The position numbers were made by a program, and so were the translations under genes. The notes under the pieces are model-generated. The model worked only from the letters and a program-made list of their open reading frames with translations, was not told the DNA's origin and made no database searches. DNA of 64,000 nucleotides from positions 372,001-436,000 of the forward strand of contig CADCXD010000008.1 in NCBI GenBank assembly GCA_902806575.1, in the 5' to 3' direction. Origin of the DNA: Jackrogersella multiformis. Lineage: Eukaryota; Ascomycota; Sordariomycetes; Xylariales; Hypoxylaceae. Below are positions 1 through 12,047 of this stretch, in pieces (the stretch's first letter is position 1; each line of letters opens with the position of its first letter).

Positions 1-1028
1 GCATCTTTTTTCATGATGCCCGCATCTGCGGTACAGACCAAGACAAGATTTCGCCCGAACGGCTGGTTCACAGAGCGAGAGGAGGCTATCGTCGTTAATC
101 GAGTGCTTCGAGATGACCCTTCCAAGGGGGACATGCATAACCGCCAAGCATTGACCCCTAAGCGGCTGTGGGAAGCCTTGAAAGACTATGACTTGTGGCC
201 TCTATATGCTATTGGCCTCTTCGCCTATGTACCGCAGTCACCTCCGAAGAATTATCTTACTCTCACGCTTCGATCCCTTGGGTTTGACACGTTCAGCACC
301 AATCTCCTAACCATCCCAGCTGTAAGCATAGGCAACACCGACGTTACAGTTGAGCTTCGCTAACTTCAATTAGGACATCGTACATATCATCAACTTGATT
401 CTTGTTACTAGGCTATCTGAGTGGCTAAACGAGCGATCGCTCGTAGCTATCGCACAACCTCTTTGGACCCTGCCATGCATCTTTGCTCTGAGATTTTGGG
501 GAGGGGTTGTTGAAGATAGATGGGGCACCTACGCAATAATTGTAACCTTGCTATCCTACCCATATTGCCGTGCGTATCTCCTCCTCTCCGCCAATTAAGG
601 TGAATTTTTCAGCTAACATCCTCGTAGACGCAATTCTTGTCGGTTGGTGCTCTAAGAATTCCAACAATGTCGGTACGCGGACGGTCTCGGCCGCCTTATA
701 TAATGTAAGTCAAATGTTGACGCTGCGTAGTAATAGCATACCAGGTAGCTAAACAAGCCACCAGATGAGCGTCCAAACTGGGAACGTTTACGCCTCGTAC
801 ATTTACCGAGACGACGACAAGCCATTATACCGTCGCGGAAACACGACGCTTCTAATAATCAACTTGTTTTCCATCCTAGTGTTCCTTCTCACGAAACTCT
901 ACTACGTCCGGAGGAACCAGCACAAGGAGCGCGTGTGGAATGCGCTGAGCGAGGAGCAACAGGTCGAATACAGGAAGACGACCAAGCTCCAAGGCTCCAG
1001 AAGGCTTGACTTCCGGTTCTCTCACTGA
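1..1028 (+). CDS. MFS transporter, Dal5/Tna1 anion:cation symporter family (5' truncated by window edge)
   Basis: Major facilitator of the allantoate/nicotinate/pantothenate permease family, expected in the plasma membrane importing small organic anions; the substrate cannot be told. Only the C-terminal part is present; frame is open from base 1. Joined exons are 1-321, 374-569, 628-704 and 765-1028, with GT-AG introns of 52, 58 and 60 nt. The splices give typical family segments: a cytoplasmic loop (FRPNGWFTEREE, VNRVLRDDPSKGDMHNRQ), then LSEWLNER, then HAILVGW, then TRTVSAALYN, and finally a tail with YIYRDDDKPLYRRGN followed by the last membrane helix and a polar C-terminus. The complete open frame after splicing suggests a working gene. 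Family assignment is strong; substrate is unknown. Confidence 0.85.
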
Positions 1029-1596
1029 TGAACAAGGAGCTTCCATGAGACTTTCAGACCACCTGTAAAAGGTTGCGGAGGCATAGGTATGGAATAAACT
1101 CTGGAGATACATATATGTCATGAATCCTGCGACAAGCTGGCTAGAGCTGGCCTTGGTCACTAACGCACCTCCGTGATCACATGACTACCTAGGTAGGTAG
1201 GAATAATTGTTAGCCAAGTTGCCCTTTTTGTCTAGTACACTACCTACCTACCTAGGTACCTACCTAGGGTACCTAACAGCCCTAGGTATGTATTTCAGGT
1301 CTATCAGTTCTCACTTATAGGCAGCTAAGATATATGCAAGAGATCAGCATGTCGCTATATGTATGGTGTTTCGTACAGTTTCCCACCTACTTCACTGACC
1401 TGTGTACTTTCTAGGGTTATCATTAAAGCTAAAAATAAAATAAAACTTCTACAAGTCACTCTAGGCAGCAGTCATGTTATCAGTCAACCCCCTCACCAGC
1501 TCCTTTTGCCACGAACATCACCAACAACTACATCTCATCCATATTATCATTCCATCTACGTTACTCCTATAGATTCATCTGGTTCGGTATCCAAAC
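1029..1596. other. Intergenic spacer with a dense cluster of ACCTAGGT palindromes
   Basis: No gene seen. Between about 1186 and 1290 the sequence is built mostly from repeated CCTAGGTA / GTAGGTAC / CTACCTAC units. This is the strongest cluster in the first 10 kb of a motif dispersed through the intergenic DNA of the whole window. Confidence 0.6.
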
Positions 1597-2706
1597 ATGC
1601 ATAAACTTTCTACCGAAATCATAACTCTCATCTGCTCGTTCCTAGGGGGCGACGATGTCAAGGAGTTTCGTCTTGTCTGCAAGTGCTTCTCAGATATTGG
1701 CGCAGGATATATTTGCACTGAGATGCTCTTGAACATGAAACATTCTCACCTTGGGCGCCTGTTCGATCTCTCGAGACGGCCGCACCTCGCCCGAAGCCTC
1801 CAGTCGTTACATTATGCCCCAAACTCTCTGTCCAGTGAAGAGAATCCCCGACTTGTGTGCGAAAAGTTTAGTCATCCGAGAACTTATCCCTACCCCAAGA
1901 AACGGGCCGAAGGACAGCGTGCCCTCAAGGAATAGAACGATATTCCAAAAGCACATTACGACTTTCTGTGTTTCTCAAACACATTTCCCCTGTTTCCACG
2001 GCTCCGGCGTATCGTCTTGCACTTCGGAAAAGAAGACGGTCTCCTCGAGAAAACTGCCGGAACTCGCCATATGCGAATGCTGTTGGATGTCCTTTCAGAC
2101 GTAGCAGTCGATATAGACAGCTTGACACTCTCGCGCCTCAACTGGAAGTTTTTCAGTGGGAAGGACGACGCCGAACTTCACACTTTGTTTAGCCCAGTTG
2201 CCAACCTCAAACATCTGGACCTCACAATTGACTGTAAACAACTTGTCCACCCGAGTTGCACATACGGGATCTACTGCCGCCATCTAATCGAAAGCGGCGT
2301 GATTCGAAAATCATTGGCAATCCTTACGAAGCTACGAACGTTGAAGGTTGACATCTTTCCGAGAACGTACTTTAATCTTGTCAATATTGTCCCAGCTAAT
2401 TTCACTTGGACATATTGTAGAACGCTCTCACTAGGCAATGTATCAACTGATCGGCTAGAGTTGATGGAGTTTCTCTTGCGCCACAAAGAAACACTCAGGG
2501 AGCTATATTGTCAGGATATGTATCTTAGAGACACTTCATGGATTCTTCTGCTCCCTGACATTCGAAGAGAGCTATATTTAACGACCCTATACATTGATGA
2601 GCGGCTTGTAGGTCGTTCGGAGAACATTGATGCATGACGTCGGCGTTGGTATATACCTACTTTCGGAGACGCGTATGTTCTCGTCGAGCGAGGTGGAAAT
2701 GCTTAG
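1597..2706 (+). pseudogene. F-box protein gene with in-frame TAG (probable pseudogene)
   Basis: The start MHKLSTEIITLICSFLGGDD followed by VKEFRLVCKCFSDI is an F-box, the Skp1-binding motif of SCF ubiquitin ligase adaptors (residues about 1-40). The reading frame continues in a leucine-rich, repeat-like manner to TGA at 2635-2637, about 346 codons, but codon 113 is TAG (1933-1935). Frame and protein-like composition are kept on both sides (RALKE before, NDIPKAHYDFLCFSN after). I found no convincing intron that removes the stop. A TGG to TAG change would explain it and fits RIP on the lower strand. After the 2635 TGA the same frame runs 22 more codons ending YVLVERGGNA before TAG at 2704-2706; this may be the original C-terminus, so a second nonsense change is possible. 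Substrate unknown. Confidence 0.7.
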
Positions 2707-3243
2707 CCGGGTATCAATTTTTGTCCACTATCCTTTCGAAATTCTAGTCACGTATGATTGTTGTAGCTATGGGCTATAACATTGGACTTTGGTAAGGAGG
2801 TAGACAACAAGGAACACGGTCTCTGATCAAGTTGCACGTTAGGTTTTTCCTATACTAATGGTTCATATAGTCAAGTGAGTATCAATATATGTAATGAAGC
2901 TGTTTGGCACCGGAACATAATCTATGTGCTTATAGTTGTTCTCGTAAAAAGCGTATGCCGCTAGCTCCAGGGAGTTAACACGGCGTTATCTTACACTTGC
3001 GGGCTCTAAGACCAACAACAACTGGTAACAGATACAATTTAGGATAGACCAAGAAATTAATACGGTGATACTTTTTTCAATAGAAACCTGGGTGATATGC
3101 AAAACGTGAAACGATACGAGCACGTTCTATTCTAAGGAAGGTAGCTGGAAGCTCATAATCATCACGCAAATAGAACGTCGGTGATGTCCGCACCGAACCA
3201 CGCACTAGACATAATTTATATTCGCATATATCTACCTAGGTAA
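2707..3243. other. Intergenic spacer
   Basis: About 540 bp between the F-box pseudogene and the 3' end of the dehydrogenase gene. No coding potential or RNA gene seen; one CTACCTAGGTAA palindrome lies at 3232-3243. Confidence 0.5.
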
Positions 3244-4378
3244 TTAGTAGGCCATTTTCTCTCCATTCCAACGAACGTATCCGCCATTAGGGATGTCAAG
3301 CCCCGCAGGAGTCCCGAATCTAAGGATCGTGTCGACCAATGAGCTCATACAACTGTCCATATCATCTTCGCCGTAGAATCCAGTCATCTTAGTCGCGACG
3401 TAGCCGGGGTGCACCGCCAAAGTCTGTACTCGTGAGTCTATGAATCTAGCGAGGTCAATGGACATTGTCTTCGTCAGTTGGTTGACGCCGGCCTTCGATA
3501 TACGATAACACGCGTTGCCTCCGGTGTTATCTATGGCAATACATCAGTACCATTTCGCATCTCAGTAGTTCATATTCGTACTTACCTTCGATGCTGGCCA
3601 TGTCTGAGGAGACATTGATGATTCTGGGCCGGCGAGCCCGGTTGAGTGCTGGAAGGAATGCTTTCGAAGCCAAGAAAGGTCCCTATGTGAGGGAACACTC
3701 GTCAAGATCCCGGTCTATCGGTCTAGACCCAAGGGCCGGGCATTTTATACGCACCACAACGTTGACTTGAAAATAGCTCATCAAGTCATGAGCAGATTGT
3801 TCCGTAAAAGGTTTGTCATCCCAAAGCTGATAGACCCCGGCAACATTGACGAGCACATCTAACGGGCCATCACCGAAATCGCTGGCTGCTTGGTTGATAG
3901 AATTCTCGTCCGTAGAATCGACCTCGAACGTCTTGATTCCTTTTGCCAAAAGCTGATTTCACATAAGTATAGATCAGCGGTTATATTCAATACGGATTGC
4001 GCCCAAGTAACAAGAGGCTCCTGCGGGTGCGACCTGACCTCTGCAACTGAAGGGTCATCCCTCGTCTGCGGTCGATACGTCCCGTACACTGTGTGCCCTA
4101 GTTCTCGGAAGCGGCTTGCAAGCTGAAATCCAATGCCGCGATTAGCCCCTGATATTGTGTTAGCTTAGAGTAAGAAGACATCGAGACATCAAAAACTCCT
4201 CCGAGCACGGAACTCTGACCAACGAAGCAGTGGAAAGTATCCCTGAAGGATAATTGCAGTATGTAATGTAACTCCGCCCTGCAAGTTCAACGGCATATAG
4301 TCACGTATGAGTGCCAGTATAGTATATCAAAGGATCTTACCACATACCGAGAATGAAGATTGTCTGCTTATCGGCCAT
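3244..4378 (-). CDS. Short-chain dehydrogenase/reductase, classical type
   Basis: NAD(P)-dependent oxidoreductase of about 240 residues acting on an unidentified carbonyl or hydroxyl substrate, probably cytosolic. Five exons on the minus strand: 4378-4348, 4148-4039, 3952-3755, 3682-3586, 3530-3244. All splices use GT-AG and keep frame. The Rossmann cofactor motif GANRGIG is at residues 11-17, an NNAG-like NVAG follows strand 4, NVSS supplies the catalytic Ser (138/139), and YRISK gives Tyr154 and Lys158. HPGYVATKM is the usual post-catalytic loop. First intron is long (199 nt); the others are 55-86 nt. No membrane segment or targeting signal. It ends in NGEKMAY just before a CCTAGGTA palindrome. 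The gene looks intact, unlike the neighbouring F-box gene. Confidence 0.88.
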
Positions 4379-5719
4379 TGGTGGATATAGAACTATTTTA
4401 TGTGCTAGTTTCCGTAGCCCACAATGCAAGTTTGAGGTCGGTATAAGGTTTGGTACGGGATAGAATCAGGGCTTATAGTGAACCGTAAGTAGGTGAGACG
4501 ATCGAGCCTTATATCCTACTGCATACATATCAATTGGGCTGAAGAATCGTTAAGTTACATGAGACTAGGTACGGGGGCCGTGGTAAGGAACGCGAATTGC
4601 CCCTGTCAAAATACTTGTGCGAAACATAATAGGGGCCCATATTCGTAGAAGTAACACCGCCTACCTAGCCTCTAAAAGTTTCATGCAACACAACGTTATA
4701 GGGGCACAGAGAGCATACCAATTTGCTATCGAAGACTGGATGTATAAATAGCTTAAAATCATTTCAAATTCTTTTACGAATAGGAGCTCTCGAATAATGC
4801 GAGATAATAAGTGGGGTGGGTTATAGACATTCATGTAGGTATATCAAGCATAGTCAAACTCCCATGTGCCTAGCGACGTCGTATTCGGAAAGTAACTTGC
4901 ATTGTGACTTAGAGTGCATTGTCACAACTCCGAATTCGACTATACAATTAGTTAGTTAGAAAGCTAGGTTGGACTCTTTGGTTATAGGATTATACGAACA
5001 ATGAGTCTTTAGCATTCGCCAATACTATAGTGATGACCTTTCTACACATAGAAATATTCATTCTCACCGTTTGTAAGCTTACTCTCCGACATCACATGCC
5101 CTATTGTGACGCGAGAGTCGTATAGCCATCGTCTATGGACAAAAATACCCAGCAGCCATGTTAAAACTCAAGAGCTTCGATTTAATATTTTACATGCACC
5201 AATCCTCCAGGATTTGCTTTGCGTCACCGGGGATGCCGGATGCATTTACAACCAATTTATAGTCGTTTTGTCAGCTGAATCCTAGATTTCAAAGACTCAA
5301 ACCCTCGGATTCATATGCCACTAGTCAAATAGTCTTTCGTAGTTCCTGGGCGAAAGTGTTCATCATACTAAAACTGATGACGCGCGTATGTCCTGAATGC
5401 CCACAATGGCTAAGTAGATCAAATCTACTAATTTGGCTGCCAGAGCACGGAATATCCGAAGATCATGTGAAGGAAGAAACGAGGAGGTGGAGGCTAATAG
5501 CAAAATAAGGATCTAAATGATACAATCAAGTGTTCGCAAAGTCTAAACGCGGAGATAGAAGGAGACTAAGCAAAATATATAGATCATGTAGTTTCTCGAA
5601 TTATCTATGGAGCTAGAATGGCAAAGAAATATTTTATATATATCATTGAATACCAGATCTTGCATTATCCTAACCTTTAACATTCTCACTACCTAAAATA
5701 ACCCCATTTACTGATCACC
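4379..5719. other. Intergenic spacer between divergent dehydrogenase and dioxygenase genes
   Basis: About 1.34 kb that must hold both promoters of the divergently transcribed SDR and TauD-type genes. No open frame of interest, tRNA or repeat recognised. Base composition is moderately AT-rich. Confidence 0.5.
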
Positions 5720-6956
5720 ATGCCAAGTGTAACAAAAGAAGAGGTCATCAGCTACGACATCAATGTCCCGTACAAGATTACAGACGACACTCGGAACAAG
5801 GTCAAGTACCCCGAGTATATACCTAGCTGGGACAAAGTGTGGTTCGATCCTCTTCCACCTTTCGAGTTCCAAGATCCCGCTCTCAGAGTAAAAGACACCT
5901 CGCTTCCCGAACTTCACAAGGCCGGGGTCAGGGTCACGCACATCACCCCGAAGCTGGGGAGTTACGTCTCGGGCATCCAGCTCAACAGGCTCAATAGCGC
6001 CGCAAAAGATGAGCTCGCCTGGCTTGTGGCTCAGCGCAAGGTGCTCGCGTTCCACGACCAGGACCTCATCGACGACGGGCCGGCGGCGCAGCAAGACTTC
6101 ATGAACTATTACGGAAAGCCGAACTACCAGCCCGTCTCCGGAAGCATCAAGGGCCATTCGGGCTTCCACATCATCCAGAGGGATGGCAACAAGGACGAGC
6201 TTACCAAGTTTTTAGACCAGAAGTCCACCACGACGCTCTGGCACCAAGACGTGAGCTACGAGATCCAGCCTCCGGGATACGTCATGCTTGGGTTTCTCCA
6301 GGGCCCGGATAATGGGGGCGATACTGTCTTCGCTTCGACGGACACTGCGTACAAGTAATTGCGACCCCACCAACCCCTTTCTCTAAGGAGAAGTAGCTAA
6401 CTCGAACCACTTCCTCGAAGGCGACTTTCGCCGACAATGCAAGAGCTCGTCGACAACCTTCAGGCCGTCCACACGTCATCCAAGATGATCAGCCATACGC
6501 GGCTCGCCGGGGGCCTCGTCCGCAAAGACCCAGTCGACACAGTACACCCGATCGTCAGAGTGCATCCGGTAACGGGCGAGAAGTGCCTCTTCGTCAACGC
6601 CGAGTTCATATCCAGGATCGTCGGGCTCAAGGAGACGGAGCAGAAGATGCTTCTCGACTTCCTGATGCACCATATCGTCACAGGACACGACTTCCAGGCC
6701 CGCGTCAGCTGGGCTCCGAGGTCGATTGTCATCTTTGACAACCGCTCCACTTGCCGTAGGTTACTGCCTACCTACTTGACATTTTGATTTTTGCGTCGAG
6801 CCTCCGTCTAAGCGATAATTTGGGCTAATTGTGAAATTAGATACGGCCGTGGTGGACTATGTGGACGACGGGGAAAGCTCGACGGTGAGACATCTATTCC
6901 GGCTCGCGGCGATGGCAGAGAAACCTATTCCGGTCTCTAAGGATATCGGAGTATGA
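5720..6956 (+). CDS. TauD/TfdA-family Fe(II)/2-oxoglutarate-dependent dioxygenase
   Basis: Non-haem iron dioxygenase of 361 residues, the fungal group usually annotated as sulfonate/taurine dioxygenase (yeast Jlp1-like); it couples 2-oxoglutarate decarboxylation to substrate hydroxylation. Exons 5720-6354, 6421-6755 and 6841-6956 join in frame through GT-AG introns. The iron ligands are visible: H-x-D in LWHQDVSYE (His175, Asp177) and the distal His324 in the CHTAVVDY segment, whose codon spans the last splice. A basic residue about 16 positions later (Arg340) probably binds 2-oxoglutarate. The N-terminal PEYIPSWDKVWFDPLPPFEF region is typical of the fungal members. No signal peptide, so cytosolic. 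Length matches the family. Actual substrate is inferred only from the family. Confidence 0.88.
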
Positions 6957-9542
6957 TTTTGCTGGAAGATCCGCATTGAGAGTAATCGACAGTGGCTAGA
7001 TAGATGTCGTGATGTTTGACTACATAGTAGACCTAAGCAATATGTCAATATTGCTACCTAGGTAGACATCATCATCGCGGTAGTGTGATAGTGCACGTGT
7101 TTTGTTTGACATTTGTAGGTTGACTTAAAATGTCTACATGCAGCAATACCCTTGTATTTATATGGAATGGGCATCCAGGTGGCGCCGACTAGCATTAAAT
7201 ACCGACAGGTTGGTACAGTTGGCTAACCTACAGGGAACTGTTGACTTATGAACGCCTGCTAGCCCGGAGCTTACGATCCCCAAGTGCGGGAAGGAACCTC
7301 TGATGGCTTACCTAATATCTTACCTAATGTCATGAAAAGCACCGAAGTACCTAGGTACCCCTTAGGAATAAGCGTGAAGCTCTAGCTTTGCCAAGTTTTA
7401 ATTGGCTGTTTTAGATATGGCAAAAGGCTTGGCAAAACGCAGTACTGAACTCCTGATATGTACATAAGACGGACGGTTGCCTAGGTGACACAGCTGTAAA
7501 GAATATCTTTATTTTTTGTTTTTACAGCAAAGTTGCGTAAGCTGCACAATATTAAGGAAAATATATAGTTCGGAGATAGTGGTTAGAGTGCATCTACACA
7601 ATTGTAAGTATTCTCTATAGATAGATTGATACTCAGTTGTCTTTCTAGTTCAAGCGGAGTCTATCATCAACTCGTCGTACTTATGTGTACTTCCCTACCT
7701 ACCGGTAAGTATCTAAGTCAGTGTCGACTCATGCCACGCGAGCGGTGAACCCCAACATGATCAGCGTGTGACTTGCATCTTGCTGCATGTTACAGATCGT
7801 GTATAACACTGCGATGCAATCCCAATTCTCTAGAATGCTCTACTTCACCAGACGAGTACCTAGTCTACACGTATATAGCTAGGTTGGGTTCATGATAGGG
7901 TAGTTTGACAATGATATCTCAAATGATGAATGGGCATATCGTGTAGCATGGGTCTTGACAAGTCACGGATTATGTAACTGAAGTTATTACAGTATTATTA
8001 TATTCTCTTCGAAGGGCAAAGCTTACTCAACCTGCGTCGTAGTTCAAGGATCGTTATAAGGGATGAATGCTTATACCTTCCCAGGTAAGTAGGCAGTTTA
8101 ATATCTATCTAGTGTATTGGTGAAGCTCAAGACAAGGCCAATATGTGTGAAACGTAGATATGCCCTTGAACAATGAGTGCTTCATTTGGGAGATAGCTGG
8201 CCTTGGTACTCGATACACTAGATACATGCCGGTAGAACCGATGCGGCTGAGACGGTTCGATTCAATAATGAGCCGCAACGCTCGTACCTAGGTCCAGTCT
8301 GAGCTTCAATTCATTGGAAAACGAAACGTCCGCAAGGGATAATAGGCTAAAAGGTTGCTAACATACCTAGGTATTGTTGCAAGCACACGGTGTTAATGTA
8401 CAATGTAACGGTTACTTACCTAATAGAACAAGAATTTATTGAATGATTAATCTTAAGTAATGATATGGAAACGAAGTTGGTACGGGGATATTGTTGGTTC
8501 TTACTAGGTACCTAGGTATGGGCGATTAAATTTTGATGCCTATTGTTCATGTCCTCGTCTTCCATTAATCGTCAAATCGTAGATGGCGTTTCTCATATCT
8601 TCTAGGTAGGTATAATGTCTTAGAAGTAAACTTGCCGGAGTGCCTAAGAAATGAAAAACATCATGTAGGTAATAAGAGCTATGTGGTTTCCGGAGAAGTA
8701 AAATGATGTCAAAACTTCACGAGAATTACTGCGAAAGAATGCAAATCGAAGATCGGGTTATTACTTTTTTTCGCAGTCTAACTAAATATGGCGATGAGAT
8801 GGCGTCTCTCTTGCATATGTAGACCGTAGAGCGCTAGGTTAAGCACGTTGCGGGCCGAGGACTACACTAACCCTAAAATGGATATGGATCGTACGTTGAT
8901 TGGTTGGCGCAAGAGCTCATAACTTCGGCGAACCCATCTTCATTGGCCAATGATTTGCACATATCCCGTCGCTGTAGCAACCAATTGCAGGAACCGTCAA
9001 CATTAGAGCTACCTCTGCTACCCCGGCGACTTTTACCTGGAAACTTGAGCTGCATTCACTACTAGGTATCTACAACTCCTCTCGCATACATTCCCTACCC
9101 ATTCCCTACCTCTCTACCTTATCTTGCATAGCGAGATTATCCATCCTAGAAACATTATCCACTTTCACTTTTCGTTGAAGTCGACAGCTTCAACAAAGTA
9201 AACCTCCAATTCATAAAGAAAATACTGTACAAGACCGCGAAGCGAGACCATCATCTCACCTAGACTTCTTCGATCCGCCTGAACAGGGCATTACTTACAA
9301 ACCTTCTAGTTCTCGTGTGCCAAGTTCGTCTGCTGCTGCTGAGGACGACATAAGAGCCTAATTGCCCGGCCAGACTGGCTTGCGCTGCGTGAGGTGAGCA
9401 AACCTTTCATCCCAAGTCCCAATTCCCAATTCCCAATTCCAAATTATGCCTTCGCGACGTGACCCGAGAACCCGATCACTGACGGATAGATGCAGTTTCG
9501 GAACCAACTGATAGCCAATTCGGCAACCAGGATCTATCGACA
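6957..9542. other. 2.6-kb intergenic region rich in CCTAGGTA palindromes, ending in the Swi5-like promoter/5'UTR
   Basis: No gene recognised. TACCTAGGTA-type motifs recur near 7056, 7350, 8286, 8366 and 8505. The last 450 bp before the zinc-finger gene become CT-rich (9060-9300), as expected of a fungal promoter and leader. A short triplicated TTCCCAATTC-type repeat sits at about 9417-9442. Confidence 0.5.
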
Positions 9543-12047
9543 ATGGCCCCCCATCCGAACTCGACTCCAACCACCATGCTGTCCAATCCGCCCCAAGGCG
9601 GTCTTCAGGCCCGGAATCGACTACACCGACGACAGAATTCGACACCAACAGGCTTTGAGACGATGAAGATCGCGCCCAACCTGCCCAACATGCATCTACA
9701 TCACCAACAACAACAACACCGATCCAGGCTGTCCCATCGCCGGGGCATGAGTTTGGATACTCGACGGCAACAACACCAGATGCAATCCCCGACCATACCA
9801 CCACGGCAGGAGTTCTCAATGGTAAGTAATACTAACAATACAGGATCAATCACATCACAGCATGTGCTGCGAGAAGCGCAGCAGCAACGCATGGCTCGCC
9901 CGGGCTCCCAGCAAGCATACGCGAACTTGGCAAGCGACGACAACTATCTAATGTCCCCTCACGGGACACCACAAACATCAGGCTTTGAAGAGCATGGTTT
10001 TGGTAACCTCCCAAGCCAGCAGGATATGCAAATAAACATGGGCATGTATAATGGGCAGATGGATGCTATTATCAAGAAGAACCATGAGAGTTTCAACAGT
10101 AACATGACAGCATCTCAGGACTTCGACCAGTTCCCATCTAGTGCCTTATCCACACCCACGTTCATGAGCTTCCAGGACAGCCCAGGAGGCCCTGGCTGGA
10201 TCTCCGAGGGAGAGACTTCTAGCACTAGAAGGAACTCCCGTCGAATTAGCAATGGCATCATGGACAGGGTTAGCAAGTTCGAGACTTTGGTAATCGAGGG
10301 CCAGAGGCCTCTAACACCTCCTCGTCAGAATGCTCCAGGTACGCACCCTCTTCTAGCCAGACCAACAATACCCAATTACGTAGCTGACAAGAGACTAGAC
10401 TACTTCCCACTCACCCCTATGGATACTCCGCATGACAGAACCATAAAGCATGCTCAACCACCGCAAAGGTTCGCGGAAGGATACGACGAGTCAATGGAAG
10501 AAACCGTGAAGCCGGCAAGGCAATCTTCGAATTCACGATCGCGGACCAACTTTGATGAAATGCGGCAAGCAGCTGAAGCCCAGCAGGTCCCGATGCCCAT
10601 GCCGAATCGATCCAGCACGATGCCTCTACTAGAGACATTCAACCCGCCATCGGACCCGATGGCAGATTTCCTGAACATGGGCCACATCGGTAACAGTGGC
10701 CTTAGGATCGACACCAGTTTCGATGAACTTCCCGCTTCTTCGCATTCACTCAGTGCCGGCTCGGACCTTTCCGAACATACGACACCCATCACACCACACA
10801 TGAATGAATTTAGCAGTTCTTTCGACTACAAACCGGATCTGCGGTCCTCCATATCAGATTCCGATGCTCTTACTAGTCAAGGGTCACCGTCAAGTGAGAA
10901 CCCGTCTCGACAACATCGCCGGAATGAATCCATGGCTAGCATTGCTAGTGCCGCGAGTATCGCCAGTATTGATATCGAGAAGACCAAGACTACAACGGGA
11001 ATCACCCTTGAGGACATTCACCAGTTCATTTCAGGTCCCGACCCCAGGGACAATAAGTGGACTTGCACCTTCGAAGACTGTAACAAGAAATTTGGTCGAA
11101 AGGAAAACATCAAGTCCCACGTACAGACGCATCTCAACGATCGCCAGTACAAATGTCCAACCTGTCACAAGTGCTTCGTTCGACAGCACGACCTCAAACG
11201 GCACGCGAAGATACACACAGGCATAAAGCCCTACCCTTGCGAGTGTGGTAATAGCTTTGCCCGTCATGATGCGCTCACTCGACACAAACAACGAGGAATG
11301 TGTGTCGGCGCGTTTGATGGAGTGGTGAGAAAGGTGGTGAAGCGTGGACGTCCCCGGAAGCACCGACCAGATCTGGATGAGCGCAAGGATAAGTCAACTC
11401 GCACACGCAAGAAGAATGAGTCCATATCATCACTTTCGTCGCAATCTGGCTACTCGGATACGTCCGCAGGCAACTCGCCGGAGAACTTCGATCAGGATTT
11501 CGGCATGTTGGATGATATCATGGATGTCTCTATGGGCGGAACGACGATGAACCCAAGCTCTCTCCAGGGTTTAACTTCATCTTCTGCGCCAATGCCGAGT
11601 CTTTCTGCCGATACGCCAATAAGCAAGCATTCACCATCGGTAGCCAGTGTACACTCGTACGTCTCCCAGTTGTCACACATGTCACTCCACCATCAAGAAC
11701 TAGCTCCGGATATGCTTTCTTCGCAGCCCGCATCCCCAGCAAAGAGCGTGGCTAGTCAATTCAACGAACTTCCGGAGCTTTCTCGATCCTCGTCCCCGCC
11801 GCCCGGCAGTCGATACTTTGACGCCGAGCCAAACTCCAGCGGCACGGAGCTTACGATCAGCACTGGTATCGAGGCTTCTAACATTCCAAGCTTTGTCGGG
11901 ATGGGCGATAATGATGACGACATACTGCTGCAGTTCACCAACAACGACTCGATGTTGATGCTCAACACCGACACCAAGTTCGACGAGGCATTCGACAGCG
12001 TCAACATGTTCACGGAAAACGACGACCTGTTCTTCGGCAGCGCCTAA
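9543..12047 (+). CDS. swi5: Swi5/Ace2-like C2H2 zinc-finger transcription factor
   Basis: Single-exon gene for an 834-residue nuclear regulator. Three zinc fingers sit at residues 508-530 (CTFEDC...HVQTH), 538-558 (CPTC...HAKIH) and 566-587 (CECG...HKQRGMC). The third has the short C-x-C spacing and Cys end typical of yeast Swi5 and Ace2. Shared landmarks are IKSHVQTHLNDR after finger 1, FVRQHDLKRH in finger 2 and ARHDALTRH in finger 3. An AT-hook-like basic motif (RGRPRK, 601-606) follows and could aid nuclear import or DNA contact. The rest is disordered, rich in Gln, Ser and Pro, with an acidic C-terminus ending DDLFFGSA. In yeast the family drives M/G1 and cell-separation genes; in moulds, conidiation and septation genes, so that role is inferred. 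Swi5 and Ace2 cannot be separated here. A Met at codon 12 is an alternative start. Confidence 0.88.
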   Translation: MAPHPNSTPTTMLSNPPQGGLQARNRLHRRQNSTPTGFETMKIAPNLPNMHLHHQQQQHRSRLSHRRGMSLDTRRQQHQMQSPTIPPRQEFSMVSNTNNTGSITSQHVLREAQQQRMARPGSQQAYANLASDDNYLMSPHGTPQTSGFEEHGFGNLPSQQDMQINMGMYNGQMDAIIKKNHESFNSNMTASQDFDQFPSSALSTPTFMSFQDSPGGPGWISEGETSSTRRNSRRISNGIMDRVSKFETLVIEGQRPLTPPRQNAPGTHPLLARPTIPNYVADKRLDYFPLTPMDTPHDRTIKHAQPPQRFAEGYDESMEETVKPARQSSNSRSRTNFDEMRQAAEAQQVPMPMPNRSSTMPLLETFNPPSDPMADFLNMGHIGNSGLRIDTSFDELPASSHSLSAGSDLSEHTTPITPHMNEFSSSFDYKPDLRSSISDSDALTSQGSPSSENPSRQHRRNESMASIASAASIASIDIEKTKTTTGITLEDIHQFISGPDPRDNKWTCTFEDCNKKFGRKENIKSHVQTHLNDRQYKCPTCHKCFVRQHDLKRHAKIHTGIKPYPCECGNSFARHDALTRHKQRGMCVGAFDGVVRKVVKRGRPRKHRPDLDERKDKSTRTRKKNESISSLSSQSGYSDTSAGNSPENFDQDFGMLDDIMDVSMGGTTMNPSSLQGLTSSSAPMPSLSADTPISKHSPSVASVHSYVSQLSHMSLHHQELAPDMLSSQPASPAKSVASQFNELPELSRSSSPPPGSRYFDAEPNSSGTELTISTGIEASNIPSFVGMGDNDDDILLQFTNNDSMLMLNTDTKFDEAFDSVNMFTENDDLFFGSA

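Noticed and set aside
8250..8280. B-box-like GGTTCGATTC suggesting a tRNA gene
   Set aside because: No A-box or stems at the right spacing; isolated match.
9822..9843. Intron-like GTAAGT-TACTAAC-ACAG sequence inside the Swi5-like gene
   Set aside because: All three splice signals are present but the span is only 22 nt, too short for a spliceosome, and removal would shift the frame; the surrounding protein reads on normally (FSMVSNTNNTGS).
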